Positions 37,382 through 49,604 of a DNA stretch of 64,000 nt are shown one piece after another. The notes beneath the pieces are model-generated. The model did not search any database and was not told where the DNA came from. It saw only the letters and a list, made by a program, of their open reading frames with translations. Position 1 is the stretch's first letter; every line of letters starts with the position of its first letter. Made by a program: the position numbers and the translations under genes. This stretch comes from Utricularia gibba (lineage: Eukaryota; Streptophyta; Magnoliopsida; Lamiales; Lentibulariaceae), in contig CM007989.1 of NCBI GenBank assembly GCA_002189035.1, positions 682,001 to 746,000 of the forward strand, given 5' to 3'.

Positions 37382-38430
37382 CTGTAAAATAAAAATAAAA
37401 TAATAAAAAATAAATACTTTTTATTTATTAGTAATTAAATGTGTTGTCATTCAATGCGCGACTCCTCCTCCTCCCCCCCTTCTGTTACCGGGAATCTGGT
37501 GAAATAAAATGATTTTGTTATTGTTTTTTTTTATTATTTCTCTGATCACATGCCACGTGGAGTTCCCGTATTGATTTATTAATGTAAATTAGAAGATTTG
37601 ATGTTCAATTATTGAAGAGTATCACCGCCCTCAATTATGCAGTCCCTCCCCATGCTATAATATAATTTTCGAGGGAGTATTAGAAGATACATTATTTTAA
37701 ATGATTCGTTATATGAGCAGCTTAAATGTAGTTTAGATCATTAAAGATATCTCATACAATATAATATCAAATGTTATGATACACGTTTTTTTAATATAAT
37801 ATTATTCATTTTAAATATCTAATATTTACCATTTTACATTCTTTACTTTTGAATAAAATGTTTTATAAAAGATTAAGAGTGTCCTTTTTATTTATATACA
37901 TCTCATATTTCGTTCATAATTAATGTGAGATATTATATTAAGATTATGATCTTATATGTCTAATTTTGGTGAAATAATATTTGATATTTCATGTATAGAA
38001 ATGTGTTAAATTTGCATGCACATTTGGTACAAGAAGGTCGGGGAGGGTTGGCATGCACATTGGACACGGGAAGTGCTTGAAATGGCGTTTTCTAGATGGG
38101 TGGTTAAGGACATATGTGTCCACTTCAGCATCAGTTTCTTGGTGAAGAAATGGCGGACGCCAAAAGTTTCGTGGCTTTTCTTTTTCTTGCCCCATGGCGC
38201 AATCACCAATTAATTCTCTGCAGTTGGGGAAATGGAGGCTGCGCGTTGGCCGATTCTCCTGTGTGGGTGCCCGTAGGACGAGTGTTTTCTGGAGGGGCGT
38301 CGCCCTGAAATCTAAGCGAATCAATTACACCATTAGTTCCATGAGTGCTACATCGAACCATTTCTTGGACTTGGACCCCCCAGTTGCAGTCATTTAATTC
38401 CTCCCCCTCCTCTTTATTCCCCTGAAACCT

Positions 38431-38472
38431 CCCTTCTTCTCTTCTCTTCTCCTCTCTTCTCTTCTCTTCTTT
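38431..38472 (+). repeat. CT-rich (TTCTC)n leader of the ABCG gene
   Basis: Nearly pure pyrimidine run just upstream of the ABCG start codon, typical of a 5' untranslated Y-patch or microsatellite. Confidence 0.6.
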
Positions 38473-38505
38473 CGCCCCCCACCTTCCTCCACTCGGTTTG
38501 ATTCA

Positions 38506-41500
38506 ATGGAAATAGAGGTCACGGGGGGGAGTAATCTCGGGCTATCGGCGACGGCCACGGGAAGCCGGGACGGCGCCGGGGAGGGGTTCGACTTCGAGCA
38601 GTGCAGGGGCGGCGAGGCGTTTCTGGTGTGGGAGGGATTGACGGTGGTGCTGCCGAATTTCGGGCATGGGCCGACGAGGAAGCTGCTGAGTGGGCTGAAC
38701 GGGTACGCCGAACCGGGTCGGATCATGGCGGTGATGGGTCCATCTGGGTCTGGGAAATCAACCCTCCTGGATGCTTTGGCAGGTTCTCCCTTGCCCCTCC
38801 TTTCTTTCCCGAGTCTCTGTCACTTGAACTCATTTTGCAGCGCCTCCCTTCAATGCCGCCGGCTCCACCATTTTCATCCAATCCACTTTTCCTCTTTTTC
38901 AGTTTCAACATCATTTTTAATGTTTTTATTCCGAAATTGGATTCAATACCAATCTACGCACACAACAGCAATTACTTACTGCCTGCTTAGTAGGTGTATT
39001 AGTCTTGATGCATGATTAGTATGGCATTAATTTCTTGGGAATGGTTTGGGGGCGAGCCTCTATAATTCTGGGGGTTAATGAATTAATTACCTGCTGTGGT
39101 GACTCCACACTACCCTACTCTACCCTGTTAATAGTGGCTGTAATAAATGGAGTTACCGCCCTGCGGTTGAATTATGTACGGAGCAACCAACAAATCACTG
39201 TGTTCATGATTGGTCACTGGAGTCAATTCACTTTCCTGCCATGGTTTTTATTTTCATTCAAAAAAAAATGATTCAGACAAAATGTTGGGTGTGCATCAAA
39301 ATGTGTCAAATTTGTGGTGCTCAACACATGTCTCCCAATCAGTGTTGCCCACAGTCACGAAATGATGTTCAATGTTATCTCATTCATGTCCACAGGGAGA
39401 TTATCAAGAAACATTGTGATGACTGGGAACGTTCTCCTCAATGGGAGAAAGCAGAGTTTGGACTACGGTGTGGTTGTAAGTAGCTGACCAAACTTGAATT
39501 TGCCTTTGCCTTGGGAAAGCAATCATCTTTTCTGCTTTTGTGCGTTGGGGCCGGAAGGGATTGCTCTGCGTTGTGTTGGAGTGTCCATTTTGATGTGTTG
39601 GTTGACATGTGCTGTGTCCAGGCATATGTCACACAGGAGGATGTACTGTTGGGAACTCTCACCATCAGAGAAACCTTGACATACTCTGCACATCTGCGGC
39701 TTCCTCGTTCCAGGACCAAGAGGGAGATCAGGGACATCGTTGAAAGAACCATCCTGGAGATGGGGCTTCTGGATTGTGCTGATCGCCTGGTAGGAAACTG
39801 GCAGTTGAGAGGCATCAGTGGTGGAGAAAAGAAGAGGTTGAGCATTGCTCTGGAGATCCTAACGCGGCCTCGTCTGATGTTTCTTGATGAACCTACTAGT
39901 GGGCTTGATAGCGCATCAGCCTTCTTTGTCATCCAATCCATCAAGAATCTTGCACGAGATGGAAGAACCATCATCTCCTCCATCCATCAGCCTAGCAGTG
40001 AAGTCTTCGCTCTGTTTGATGATCTCTACCTGCTGTCTGGAGGCGAAACAGTATATTTTGGTGAAGCTAAACTAGCAACAAAGGTATGCAGTACCAGGAA
40101 TTTTTTTTTACCTGTGCTCGCGCCCTTTTCTTCTTGTTTCGGCAAAAGCTTAACCTTTCGTTGCGGTTCTTCAAGTTTTTTGCAGAAGCAGGTTTCCCTT
40201 GTTCCAGTAAAAGAAACCCATCGGATCATTTCCTCCGCTGCATCAACTCCGACTTCGACATCGTGACAGCCACACTGAAAGGCTCACAGAGGCTCCGTGT
40301 ATGCTGATGAATACTGGCTGTGTTTGTTTGTGTCACCAGTCTCCTCAGGCATTGACTGAATGTGCGATTCATGACAGGACAAGGACGAAACCAAGGATCC
40401 ACTGATGAGTCTAAACACAGCCAACATCAAATCCATTCTCGTTGACAGCTACATGCACTCTGATTATGCAAGAAGCACGAGGATGAAGATGAAGCAAATA
40501 TCTGCAGTTGTAAGTCAACCTAGGCAACTCCCTTCCATGAATTCGAATCGTCTCTAAAAGTATAACAGAGACGACCTCATTTATGCGTTGCAGCGGTCGC
40601 TGGAGCTGGACTCCATCAAGGGGAGCCAAGCAAGTTGGTTGCAGCAGCTCCTGACATTAACACAGAGATCATTCAAGAATATGATTAGAGATGTTGGATA
40701 CTACTGGTCCAGAATAGTCATATACATCATGGTGGCCATCAGTGTGGGAACACTGTTCTATGATGTTGGAACTAGTTACTCTTCAATACTGGCTAGGGGA
40801 GCTTGTGGTGGCTTTGTAACAGGCTTCATGACTTTCATGTCAATCGGAGGGTTTCCCTCTTTTATTGAAGAAATGAAGGTAACAAGAAGAAGATTGGGAT
40901 ATAGCAAGTTTGTTGTGTTTATGATAAATGGAAGACTAATTAATACCTGTGCTGTTGAAAGTAGGTCTTTTACAGGGAGAGACGCAATGGGTACTACGGT
41001 GTTTCTGTGTTCATCCTGTCAAACTTCCTCTCTTCTTTCCCGTTTCTGGTTGCCGTAGCTGTTCTTGCTGGAACCATAACATTCTACATGGTGAAATTCC
41101 GGACTGAGTTTTCACACTACCTCTTCTTTTGCCTGAATCTCTTTGGATGCATCGCTATGGTGGAGAGTGTGATGATGATCGTGGCCTCACTTGTTCCCAA
41201 CTTTCTGATGGGCATCATAGCCGGGGCCGGAGTTCTTGTAAGTAACTGCAAATGGATTCTTCTATAATGAACTTGGTGGAATCAGTAGCCAGCTCCTTAC
41301 CTCACTACAATGCGTGATACAGGGGATCATGATGCTGACGGCCGGCTTTTTCCGGTTTCTCTCCGACCTTCCGAAGCCGTTCTGGCGCTACCCATGTCAT
41401 ACATCGGTTATGGTTCATGGTCACTGCAGGTAAAACCCACTCCCTCTAAACTCGATATGATTAGAGACGTTGAAGCTTCAGGTTCATCCTGATTTCTTTG

Positions 41501-41879
41501 ATCTCGCCTCTGAACACAGGGAGCATTCAAAAATGACATGCTTGGACTGGTGTTTGATCCCCTGGTTCCGGGGAATCCAAAGATAACCGGCGAGGATGTT
41601 GTCACGAAGATGTTCAAACTCTCCCTAGATCATTCCAAATGGTGGGATCTGTCTGCATTGTACGCACTGATCATATGCTACCGCCTGGTCTTCTTCATCA
41701 CCCTCAAGCTCCGAGAGAAGGCAGGCCCCGTCTTCCAGTCGATCTACGCCAAGCAAGTGCTGCACAGACTCAAGCAGCAGCCTTCCTTCAAGAGGAAGCC
41801 GTCAGTTTCCTCCAGTAGGTACCACAACCTCCACCCTTTATCTGCTCAAGAAGGGCTCAACTCCCCATTGCCTAGATAG
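38506..41879 (+). CDS. ABC transporter G family half-transporter, ABCG15/ABCG12-like
   Basis: ABCG half-transporters of this clade export cuticular or sporopollenin lipids at the plasma membrane as dimers. The start is at 38506 ([12 protein letters not shown]). The N-terminal nucleotide-binding domain shows [19 protein letters not shown] (Walker A), [19 protein letters not shown] (signature), [19 protein letters not shown] (Walker B) and [11 protein letters not shown] (H-loop). The membrane domain follows: [56 protein letters not shown] and [12 protein letters not shown]. It ends [16 protein letters not shown], like ABCG15 relatives. In exon 8 the CCC at 41391-41393 is one C short. Upstream reads [15 protein letters not shown], but the expected [12 protein letters not shown] is in the next frame, and the last exon ([14 protein letters not shown]) fits that frame. 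Otherwise intact. Confidence 0.88.
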
Positions 41880-42048
41880 TTCCCCATGGCGACCTCCATG
41901 CTCCCATGGACACTACATTTTCTGTACACATCATCACTTAGAATGGTGCCATTGTAATGAGGAAAATGCTCAGGCATGGAATAAAAAAGAGTATTTATGT
42001 GCACAGAAATCAGTGTGTTCCACCAAGGCCTGAGGAAAGACAAAAAAG

Positions 42049-42531
42049 ATGAAAATTCTCAAGAAATGCACAACGTTTAACCATTTCGACCAGAAGGAAA
42101 AGCCTTTCATTGATACTTCCTCCATCACAAACGCCCTAGAAGCATCGTCCTCGTCCTCTTCTCCAATACCTACACACCCTTATCCTGTTGGAATTCATCG
42201 GAATTCGGAAAATCCGAATGCTGCCACTGCTTCGTCAGAAAAAGGCACTCCACTGCTTCTTCTTCCTCTCTCACAACCTCCGCACCATCATGTTCTATTC
42301 CGTCCGTCTCCCGACATGATCCAAGATTTGACGTCGTCTTCTTCAACAACACCTGCACTCTTCTCCGACGACTCAAGTGCATTTTCCACTCCCGTCGGAA
42401 ACAGTGAATCCCTCGGCGGAGAGCAGTGCAGACGACACCGATTCATGATTCTCCTAAAGAAACTCAAAATTGAAGTTCAGTACTTGGTGAAAAAAAAAAC
42501 GGTTGAAAATGATAATATTTGGTTCTTTTAA
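42049..42531 (+). CDS. Doubtful open frame of 160 codons, no known family
   Basis: An ATG-started frame about 170 bp after the ABCG stop codon. It is Ser/Pro/His-rich (LEASSSSSSPIPTHPYP, PLLLLPLSQPPHHH) and ends in an AT-rich stretch, without a recognised domain. The opposite strand is also partly open. It may be the ABCG 3' region or a fragment. Included only because it is the sole sizeable frame between ABCG and NADK1. Confidence 0.2.
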   Translation: MKILKKCTTFNHFDQKEKPFIDTSSITNALEASSSSSSPIPTHPYPVGIHRNSENPNAATASSEKGTPLLLLPLSQPPHHHVLFRPSPDMIQDLTSSSSTTPALFSDDSSAFSTPVGNSESLGGEQCRRHRFMILLKKLKIEVQYLVKKKTVENDNIWFF

Positions 42532-43023
42532 GTAAAAAATTGAAGTTCAGGTACTCAATTGTAAATAAAATATTCTTGGAATCAGACAAAAAAAATGCTG
42601 TGTTGTTACCACCTACCAGCCACACCGGCAGCTCAATCGATGCTGAAGTTTTCAAAGGTGAATGGGAAACGAATGGTGGGAGTAGGTGAACAGAGACGCT
42701 GGGAATGCCGGAGGAGAAATGGAAATAGCATGAATTTTGATTCCACTTGGAAATTGACCCGATGATGTAATGTGAAATCACATCCTGTTTTTCTTCTCCT
42801 ACCCCGGCTTCGGTCTCGTCGTCCATGGCTGCTGACCACGCGATTCAGGAGTGGGGCCCGGTAGCCAACCGCCCCCTATATATGGCGGTGCCAACTCCGG
42901 CTCCCATCGTGCGCCGTGGACTTGTTTTCTTCTGACGCCAGTTAACTGCCCAATTTTTAAGTTGTTTAGGTATTTGATCCAACTGAAGCTGGCGAAGTCC
43001 CTTTTTTTCCTTCGAGGGTTTCG
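42532..43023. other. Upstream region of NADK1
   Basis: A TATA-like CTATATATG lies at 42876-42884, about 140 bp before the NADK1 ATG, in an otherwise GC-rich stretch. I see no supported gene here. Confidence 0.4.
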
Positions 43024-45830
43024 ATGACGGACGCGCAGATGATTAAAAGAGAGACACCCGTGTTTGTGAGCGCCTCCGCTTCCTCTATGGCATGCTCCCT
43101 GTTTGGTTTTCGTTGTGAAGTTTTGGTTTTTGGGGCGTTGGGATATGGGTTTTAAGTTGAATCACTCATTAGTCTTGTTTTATTGGGTTCTTTCTGATAT
43201 TCAATCATCTGCTGCTTTGCCTTTTTTGTTCTCTTCCATATCTGTTTTTCTTCTGTTTCCATTGATGACGGTAGTGATGCTGAGTAGCTTCGTGAAATCA
43301 CTAGAATCGTAACTTTCTCCTTGGATTTCAAGACACTGCGTAACTTTTGCGAACCATACCTCTGTTTATTTCTGCGAGACTGACAGTCTGTACATCATTT
43401 TGGATAGGTCAACGCTGTCGGGCCATCATCAGAAAACGGCTATGTTGATTCTTTCTCTATGCTCAACACTCAACAGGCGATAGAGGAAATTATTGAGCAG
43501 CCTCTTCTCCAGGGAATTGATAATCATCTCGTTGAGTTCTCTGAGGCTATAAGAAGTGCGGTTATGGTTATGCAACTTTACTGCAGTTCTCTTGCTTTTA
43601 TGTGTAAAAATTTGGATAAAATCTGTGGTTCCAGCTGTTGCAAAGGCACTCAGGAGGGTCACTGAAGGGAAGGCTGCTGCTCAAGCTGAGGCCGCTGAAT
43701 GGAAGCGTAAATATGAACTTGAACGGGCACGAAATCTGCACCTGGAGCAAAGTGGTTAGTATCTGTTTCCATAGATGCTGGCAGGCTCAGCTATTGCTTT
43801 AGTTCTCTTCTTTTGTTTCAATTCCAGTTACTCACTCCTTGTTTCCAGGGGGCTGCATTTGAAAGACATGGGAGCAAACAAACCTGGAAAGGTGCCGGGC
43901 CCCTTACCACAGGTAGATGAAAGCACTGAACGGTGTGAATTGTGCCATGGGGAAGATGACATCTGTGTTGATGAGATTCTTCAAGACGAGGAACCAGATT
44001 CTCTCCCTGCCGTCATTTCAAACAAGATGACTAGAAAGGTGAACCTGATTCTGTGCTGTGTTACCAAACTGCATCTTTCATTGATAACTCAAGTAGGTGT
44101 CCTCAATATGCCTTACGTGGATATTACAATCAAAATGTGTGTGAATTGTATTACAACATGGACACCTATACCACATTCGGGGTTTGATGATTACAGCAAC
44201 TTCAACAATGACACTTTTAGTTGGTTAATAGGATTGCTCATATGAATCCCTTTAGTTCCTTGCTTCTTTTCTCTTATTGTGCAACATTTCATCACATGTT
44301 AATTTCTTTATCAGGCATCATTTAAGTTGTCGTGGTGCTACAATGGTGAAAAAAGTAACCGTCATAAACATGATGTTGTATCTTTTGAGAAAGGTGATAT
44401 TACAACTGCAGGGCGTAGAAGTACACAGGTGAGATCTCATATTTTGCACTCCAAGCTACTTAATTTTTTGCTTGATAGCTGAGACGACTTATCCTTTTCT
44501 TTTGGATCCAGATTTCTTTGAAGTGGCTATCCCCACCCCAGACTGTGCTTATACTGACCAAACCAAATTCTAATTCAGTTAGAGTTCTGTTGTTTGCAAT
44601 GATCAGGTGAGAGATGCTGTAAATCTAACTTTTGTACACCTGCTCTCCTTAGATGGTATCCTACTCAGCTAGAATTCTTCATCTCCCCTGTCAGATGGTT
44701 GAAGGAGAAGAAAAGCTTAAACATACTCGTGGAGCCACGCGTGATGTCTGAACTTTTGGAAGAGTCATTGTACTATAGCTTTGTACAAACCTGGAACAAT
44801 GGTAGGTTAAAACTATCCATCCCCTTAGGACCACCATGAAACCTCAATTCATTCTGAAAATGTGTTCAATTTTTTCGCAGAGAAGGATGTGCTTACCCTC
44901 CATAAGAAAGTCGACCTCGTTGTAACTCTGGGTGGGGATGGAACTGTCCTCTGGGTATGTGCCTTCCATCCTGAATTATGATCCATCAGTGGAGACAAGT
45001 GTTTATGCTCCATTTTTTTCCCCTTTTGTTGCAGGCTGCATCTCTGTTCAAGGGCCCTGTCCCACCCATCGTCCCATTCTCATTAGGCTCTCTGGGATTC
45101 ATGACGCCATTCCGTATCCTTCTCTTCAATAAAGACTGTCTTTTTTTCTTTAATGTTTCCGGCATGAAATCTGGAAAGATCTCCGGTGCTATGAAGTTCC
45201 TTAGCCTGTTCAGATAGCGAGTACTATCGTGAGTGCCTGGACTCGATTCTCCGCGGACCCATAAGCATCACACTGAGGCATCGGCTGCAATGCCACATCA
45301 TAAGGGACGAAGCTAAAAGCGATCATGACAACGAAGGCCCCATGCTCGCCCTCAACGAGGTGACGATCGACAGAGGGATCTCATCCTTCCTCACAAACCT
45401 CGAGTGCTACTGCGACAACTCCTTCGTCACCTGCGTGCAAGGCGACGGGCTGATCCTCTCCACCACATCAGGGAGCACAGCCTACTCCCTTGCAGCCGGG
45501 GGATCCATGGTGCATCCCCAGGTCCCCGGGATGCTCTTCACTCCGATCTGCCCACACTCCCTCTCGTTCCGGCCGCTGATACTACCGGAGCACGTGACCC
45601 TCCGAGTGGTCGTCCCCTTCAACAGCAGGAGCCACGCCTGGGTCTCGGTGGATGGCAAGGGCCGCAAACAGCTAGCCCCGGGGGACTCGCTGGTCTGCAG
45701 CATGGCTCCCTGGCCTGTCCCGACAGCCTGCCGGGCAGATTCCACCTCCGACTTCCTGCAAAGCATCCAGGACGGCCTCCACTGGAACCTCCGCAAGACC
45801 CAGTCCTTTGACGGCCCCCGCGATGCCTGA
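43024..45830 (+). CDS. NADK1: NAD kinase 1 (cytosolic NADK1-like)
   Basis: NADK phosphorylates NAD to NADP using ATP. Exon 1 starts at 43024 ([14 protein letters not shown]) and splices at TTT|GTGAGC into [15 protein letters not shown]. The N-terminal extension is plant-specific: [59 protein letters not shown]. Later exons give [23 protein letters not shown] and [20 protein letters not shown]. The catalytic core shows [15 protein letters not shown] (GGDG motif), [54 protein letters not shown] and [12 protein letters not shown]. It ends [15 protein letters not shown], as in NADK1. At the exon 3/4 junction the phases disagree by one base unless the G run at 43848-43852 has lost a G; then [13 protein letters not shown] follows in frame. 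The last exon is unusually GC-rich. Confidence 0.9.
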
Positions 45831-46097
45831 CTGACTGATTCTCTGCAAGAGCAGCCAGTCATTACAATAGCTTGTTTCAGTGTTCCAGACAGTTTATTTT
45901 GACGGTAAACTGCGTACGGCTTTAACGGCGTTACCGTGGATCCGTCAAGTTTTTTTTTTGTTTTTACCTGGGTAATTAGTTAATGCACAATTTACCGCTT
46001 TGACGTAAATTGCGATAATTAAAAGAATAATAATAATAATGAATGTCGAGAAAGCGAATGGGCCGGGTCCGGGCCCATAATGAGGTGGGCCCGAAGA
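45831..46097. other. 3' region of NADK1 converging on the DUF604 gene
   Basis: Short spacer with a (TAA)n run near 46027 and GGGCCC-type sequence near 46060-46095. No gene. Confidence 0.35.
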
Positions 46098-47843
46098 CTA
46101 AGCAATGATTTCACCTCTCATGCACCTCCTGAGCTTCACGTGCAGGTTCTCCGGGCCCACCCTAATTATATCGCAGCACTCGCACCTGTCGGTCTGCATG
46201 GGAACAAATACGGCATTTGAAGTTTCTATTTTTAGTTAAGAATGGTGCATGGGCGGCTGGCTGACCTCGGTTCTCTTTGTCGCCGGAGAAAGGACTTGAA
46301 TCACGCGGACAAAGTCGGCCGGCCGTCCGCTTCTCCGGTCGCACGGGGGCATCCCACGGGGCGCAGAGCGGGAGTATGTGGTCTGCACTTCGTGGCTCTC
46401 GGGAGCCTTTCTCACGGACTCGAGATGGAAAGCGTGGGAGTGGAGCAAGGTCCGGTAGGGCGGGGGCGCGTGTTGAACATGTAATGCGGCGGGCCTGGGG
46501 TTTCGATCCACGGCTGGAACGTCTCCATCGGAGTCTGTAGATGGTTCCGGGATAGAATGCTCTCGTAGATGTGGGCTACGTACCCCCACGAAATCGACAC
46601 CGACCAACGGTTTCCCCGGTGGTAGCAGATTGTCTGTTGCAGCATCCTTGACTGATCGGCGGCCGCTGACTTCATGAGGTGGCGGGTGGCGCTGTACCGG
46701 TCCATGGACGGAAAAATAGGGTCCACGAAGTCGAAATGGTGAAGGGAGAGCAGAGGGGCGAGCGGGTGGGCTGCCAGTAACCCCGAGATATCCCCCGCAA
46801 ATCAACCTGCATACAACTATTCTCTCCGATTACATCCGTCGTTTTGATGAAAATGGGTCAGTAATGGCGGGGCGTACCTGGTGAGCTCCTTTCAGAGGAG
46901 TGAGATTGGATCCCAGATCAGCAATGCAAGCCCTGGTAGTGTTGTCGGCAGAGTTCAGGTACGCGTATCGTTTCAAGCAGTTGTTCATGTCTCTGGCCAG
47001 AGCTTTCGCCAGCGGAAAGCTGAGGATGATCCCTGCACCACCGAACGCCTGATGAAACGAGAACCAGTAGTTGGAGAAGATGAACTCGGATTGCGCCCCC
47101 AGGTAGTGATACTTCCGATGGTCGTATTTCGCCAGCACATCCACAATGTTATCTACGAAGAAGATCGAGTCGTCGTCCCCCATCACAAGCCACCTCAGAT
47201 TCGAGATCATATTCGAGTTTTCCACTTCCCGGACCACCTCAAGTATCCCATTCACCATCCTCTGCGCCCTGACGTCTGATCTATTGAGAAATCCGCTGAG
47301 ATCCGATGAAATCCGGTACGGGGGAGAGGTTTCTGGCCACGGCAGGAGCGACGGATTCGGAGATTTATCGAGGAAGAGGAACCCATGAGTTGACTGAGGG
47401 CGCCACCAAGATTCGATATAGTTCCGGCGCAATTCCCAGGCCTGCTCGGATCCCACCAGGCCGAAGACCAGATGATTGAGATTCGTCGGGCAGTCGAATT
47501 GGGGGGTTTTGTCGATGAATTCAGAGGAGGGCGACGTCGAGGCAGAGGTGAAGAATTCGAAGATCGTGAACACGAAGTAGAGAATCAAGGCCAAAATCAC
47601 CGGGGCTCTGCACTGCCCCCAGATTGCCCCAGAGTTGATTGACTTCGGGATTCGAGGTTTCATTCTCCGGGCCGATGCACCACGCTCATCGCGGTGGTTG
47701 CTTCTCAGATTCCAACGCCTTCCCCGTTGCTTCTTCTTCTGGTTCCCGATCGCGCCGTTGGAGAGATCTCTGTTCGCATTGCGTGTTTGCCAGGTGAGAG
47801 AGAAGGTGATGCCGTTCAACCGCCCCTGCTTTCGCGCTCTCAT
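46098..47843 (-). CDS. Fringe-related beta-1,3-glycosyltransferase-like protein (DUF604, GT31-like)
   Basis: A predicted Golgi type II membrane glycosyltransferase of unknown acceptor. The upstream ATG is at 47841-47843; a Met 60 codons later (MKPRIPKSINSG) is the more family-like start. One anchor (APVILALILYFVFTIFEFF) is followed by the catalytic domain: HLVFGLVGSEQAWELRRNY, RWLVMGDDDSIFFVDN with the metal-binding DDD, YHYLGAQSEFIFSNYWFSF and FGGAGIILSFPLAKAL. Exon 2 gives HPLAPLLSLHHFDFVDPIFP, QSRMLQQTICYHRGNRWSVS and METFQPWIETP. Exon 3 (46098 to about 46195) gives CECCDIIRVGPENLHVKLRR. Exon 2 has two frame breaks: the C5 run at 46792-46796 needs C6 (VDLRGDISG), and the A3 run at 46429-46431 needs one more base (STPTLFHLESVRK). 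Both sides fit the family, so the gene is probably functional. Confidence 0.83.
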
Positions 47844-48302
47844 CCACCAATTTTCCTATGAATCCCAATAATAAATATGCATTTTTATTTCAATTATTAA
47901 CATTGAATTTAATTTAATTAGAATTAATCATGATTAATGAAAAATTTTAGGCTGTAAATAATTTATATAAAGATTGAAATAAATTCAAAACGTTTTAAAA
48001 TAAAAAAAAGTATAAATAATTCAATTGTATTTGATTTGATATTTTGCAATGAATAAAATATTAAAAACATTTTAAAAAACAAATGAAAACAGTTATCTTC
48101 CATCATTTGAAATAATTATTCATATTTCCTCAGTAAATTAAAAAAAAAAAAAAAACAGAAAATTTGCAGTATTCATAATTTGGTGATATCTGAGGGGCAG
48201 GGGATGATGGATGGATACACAGACAGACAGATATCTGAAACAGAGCAGTGCAGCAAAGAGGGAGGGAGGAAGAGGAGCTTCCCGTCTAAGGAGCTTTCAG
48301 GG
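47844..48302. other. AT-rich spacer
   Basis: Mostly A/T-rich with a poly-A run near 48139-48155. No coding signal apart from flanking untranslated regions. Confidence 0.4.
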
Positions 48303-48910
48303 CTACTCATTCTCGGCAACTGGAGCGGGTCTGTGGAAGGTATCATCCACGGCCTTGGGCTGGCTGGGGATCACCACGTAACCCAATCTTTTTTCCATCG
48401 AAACGACGTGATCATCATCTTCTTCATCATCGGAAGAGGAAGAAGAGACGACCTCCAGTTCGATCCTCCCGAGAGAGAAGAGAGCCCAGGAGAGGTAGAT
48501 GATTGCAGCGGCAACGCCACCACATCCCACCCAAAAAGCAGGGCACCGAAGACGCTCACGATATCCCTAGAGCGAGCGCGTATTGAGCTCCAGAAGGAGG
48601 GATACAATAAATTGCGGGGGAAATCAGATATCTTCTCCGATCGGGAACCGCCTTCGAGTTCGGGGGTCAAATCGGAGGCACCGCGGAAGCGAGTGGCTGT
48701 GGAGGAGAAGATGAGGGTGAGATGTCGAGGGCCCTGATTGAGGAACAGGGTGTCGGCGTTTCGCGGCAGGGAATTGTAGGGGTAAACCGTGGTGGTGGTG
48801 GTAGCAGACACATAGAAAAGGGTCTTACAGGGACGAGCCCCTGCTGCGGCGGCGAGAGAAAGCACGATGATCACGACGGCGGCGGAGGCAGAAAGGATCG
48901 AGGTCGCCAT
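48303..48910 (-). CDS. Small plant membrane protein of unknown function
   Basis: Intronless. The start at 48908-48910 gives a signal peptide (MATSILSASAAVVIIVLSLA), then ARPCKTLFYVSAT, a Ser/Arg-rich middle and DIVSVFGALLFG. The frame must then move by one base at the CCC run 48530-48532 (GGG should be GGGG on the coding strand). The rest is a transmembrane helix (VAAAIIYLSWALFSLG), an acidic SSSSSDDEEDDD patch and EKRLGYVVIPSQP, ending PVAENE. I recognise the GARPCKTLF, ALLFGVGCG, LGYVVIP order as a conserved but uncharacterised plant family with a signal peptide and a single C-terminal membrane helix. As written, the frame would run off into a Ser-rich tail ending at 48371. No function can be proposed. 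Confidence 0.72.
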
Positions 48911-49530
48911 TCTTCACGCTGTGATTCGAATTCAGAGAGAAGAGAAGAGAGATTCCAGATCACGTTTGGTCAACGTATAAAGAAAGAGAAGGATCGCCGC
49001 GAAAGTCGATGGATTTAATCCCTAGAAATTTTGGGGTAAATTAAATCCCTAGAATTTGGGGACGCCCTACGATTGCAGATTCTCGCTTTCTAACCCGTTG
49101 ACCTTGACTCTTACATTTTTTTTATAATTAAATAAAAATTCATATATTATACGTACATAATACCATTTAAAAATTGCCCTAATCCAATTTTATGCATTCT
49201 AAAAATAGCAGGGACATATCTTTTCCAACGGTACTTCATGTTACCAATATGCCCTTATTAAATGTAAATAAATATAAGAAGTGGTCTACGTTTCCGAGTT
49301 TCGAGACCAAGCCGAACCGCTGGCCGACTCGAACCGTGTCCCACCGGTTTTCCCACAATGATGCGACACGGCCTTGAAGGTGAGGCCAGTTCTCAATAGT
49401 AACTTCGAGGAGCCTCTGTTGAGAATGAGGAACGTGGGTGATTCTCAAGAGGGTTCCCTACGCAACATAAACCTTCGTTGATTCTTGTCCCAAGAGGTCA
49501 CTTTGTACACACAGAGGGAGACATAGCACA
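48911..49530. other. Spacer between the unknown membrane protein and the NF-YA 3' end
   Basis: AT-rich promoter side near 49100-49200 and a more mixed stretch to 49530. No supported gene. Confidence 0.35.
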
Positions 49531-49551
49531 CAGCCAAGAATGAATTGCCGC
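49531..49551 (-). promoter_or_regulatory. miR169 target site in the NF-YA 3' untranslated region
   Basis: On the transcript strand the site reads CGGCAATTCATTCTTGGCT, the classic miR169-complementary element of NF-YA messages. It lies about 55 nt after the stop codon, where miR169 sites normally occur. Pairing with the miR169 core (AGCCAAGGATGACTTGCC) leaves only a few mismatches or wobbles. Confidence 0.85.
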
Positions 49552-49604
49552 ACAGCTTGGAGAAGACAAGAATCTGAGTCGTCCGCAGCATCCCTGTCTT
49601 TTCA

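Larger units (their letters stand above)
35112..38505. other. Long AT-rich intergenic region (3.4 kb)
   Basis: 35112-35560 is probably the HEL2 3' untranslated region and flank. 35560-38000 is AT-rich, with short (TA)n and (TAA)n runs (about 35718-35738 and 35865-35881), a G-box-like CACGTG near 36055 and interstitial telomere repeats. 37267-37381 (minus) is a coding-like exon fragment. 38400-38505 is the CT-rich leader of the ABCG gene. I see no transposon termini. Confidence 0.4.

Noticed and set aside
37989-38397. Several overlapping open frames upstream of the ABCG gene
   Set aside because: Open on both strands by chance, no conserved motif, no splice logic.
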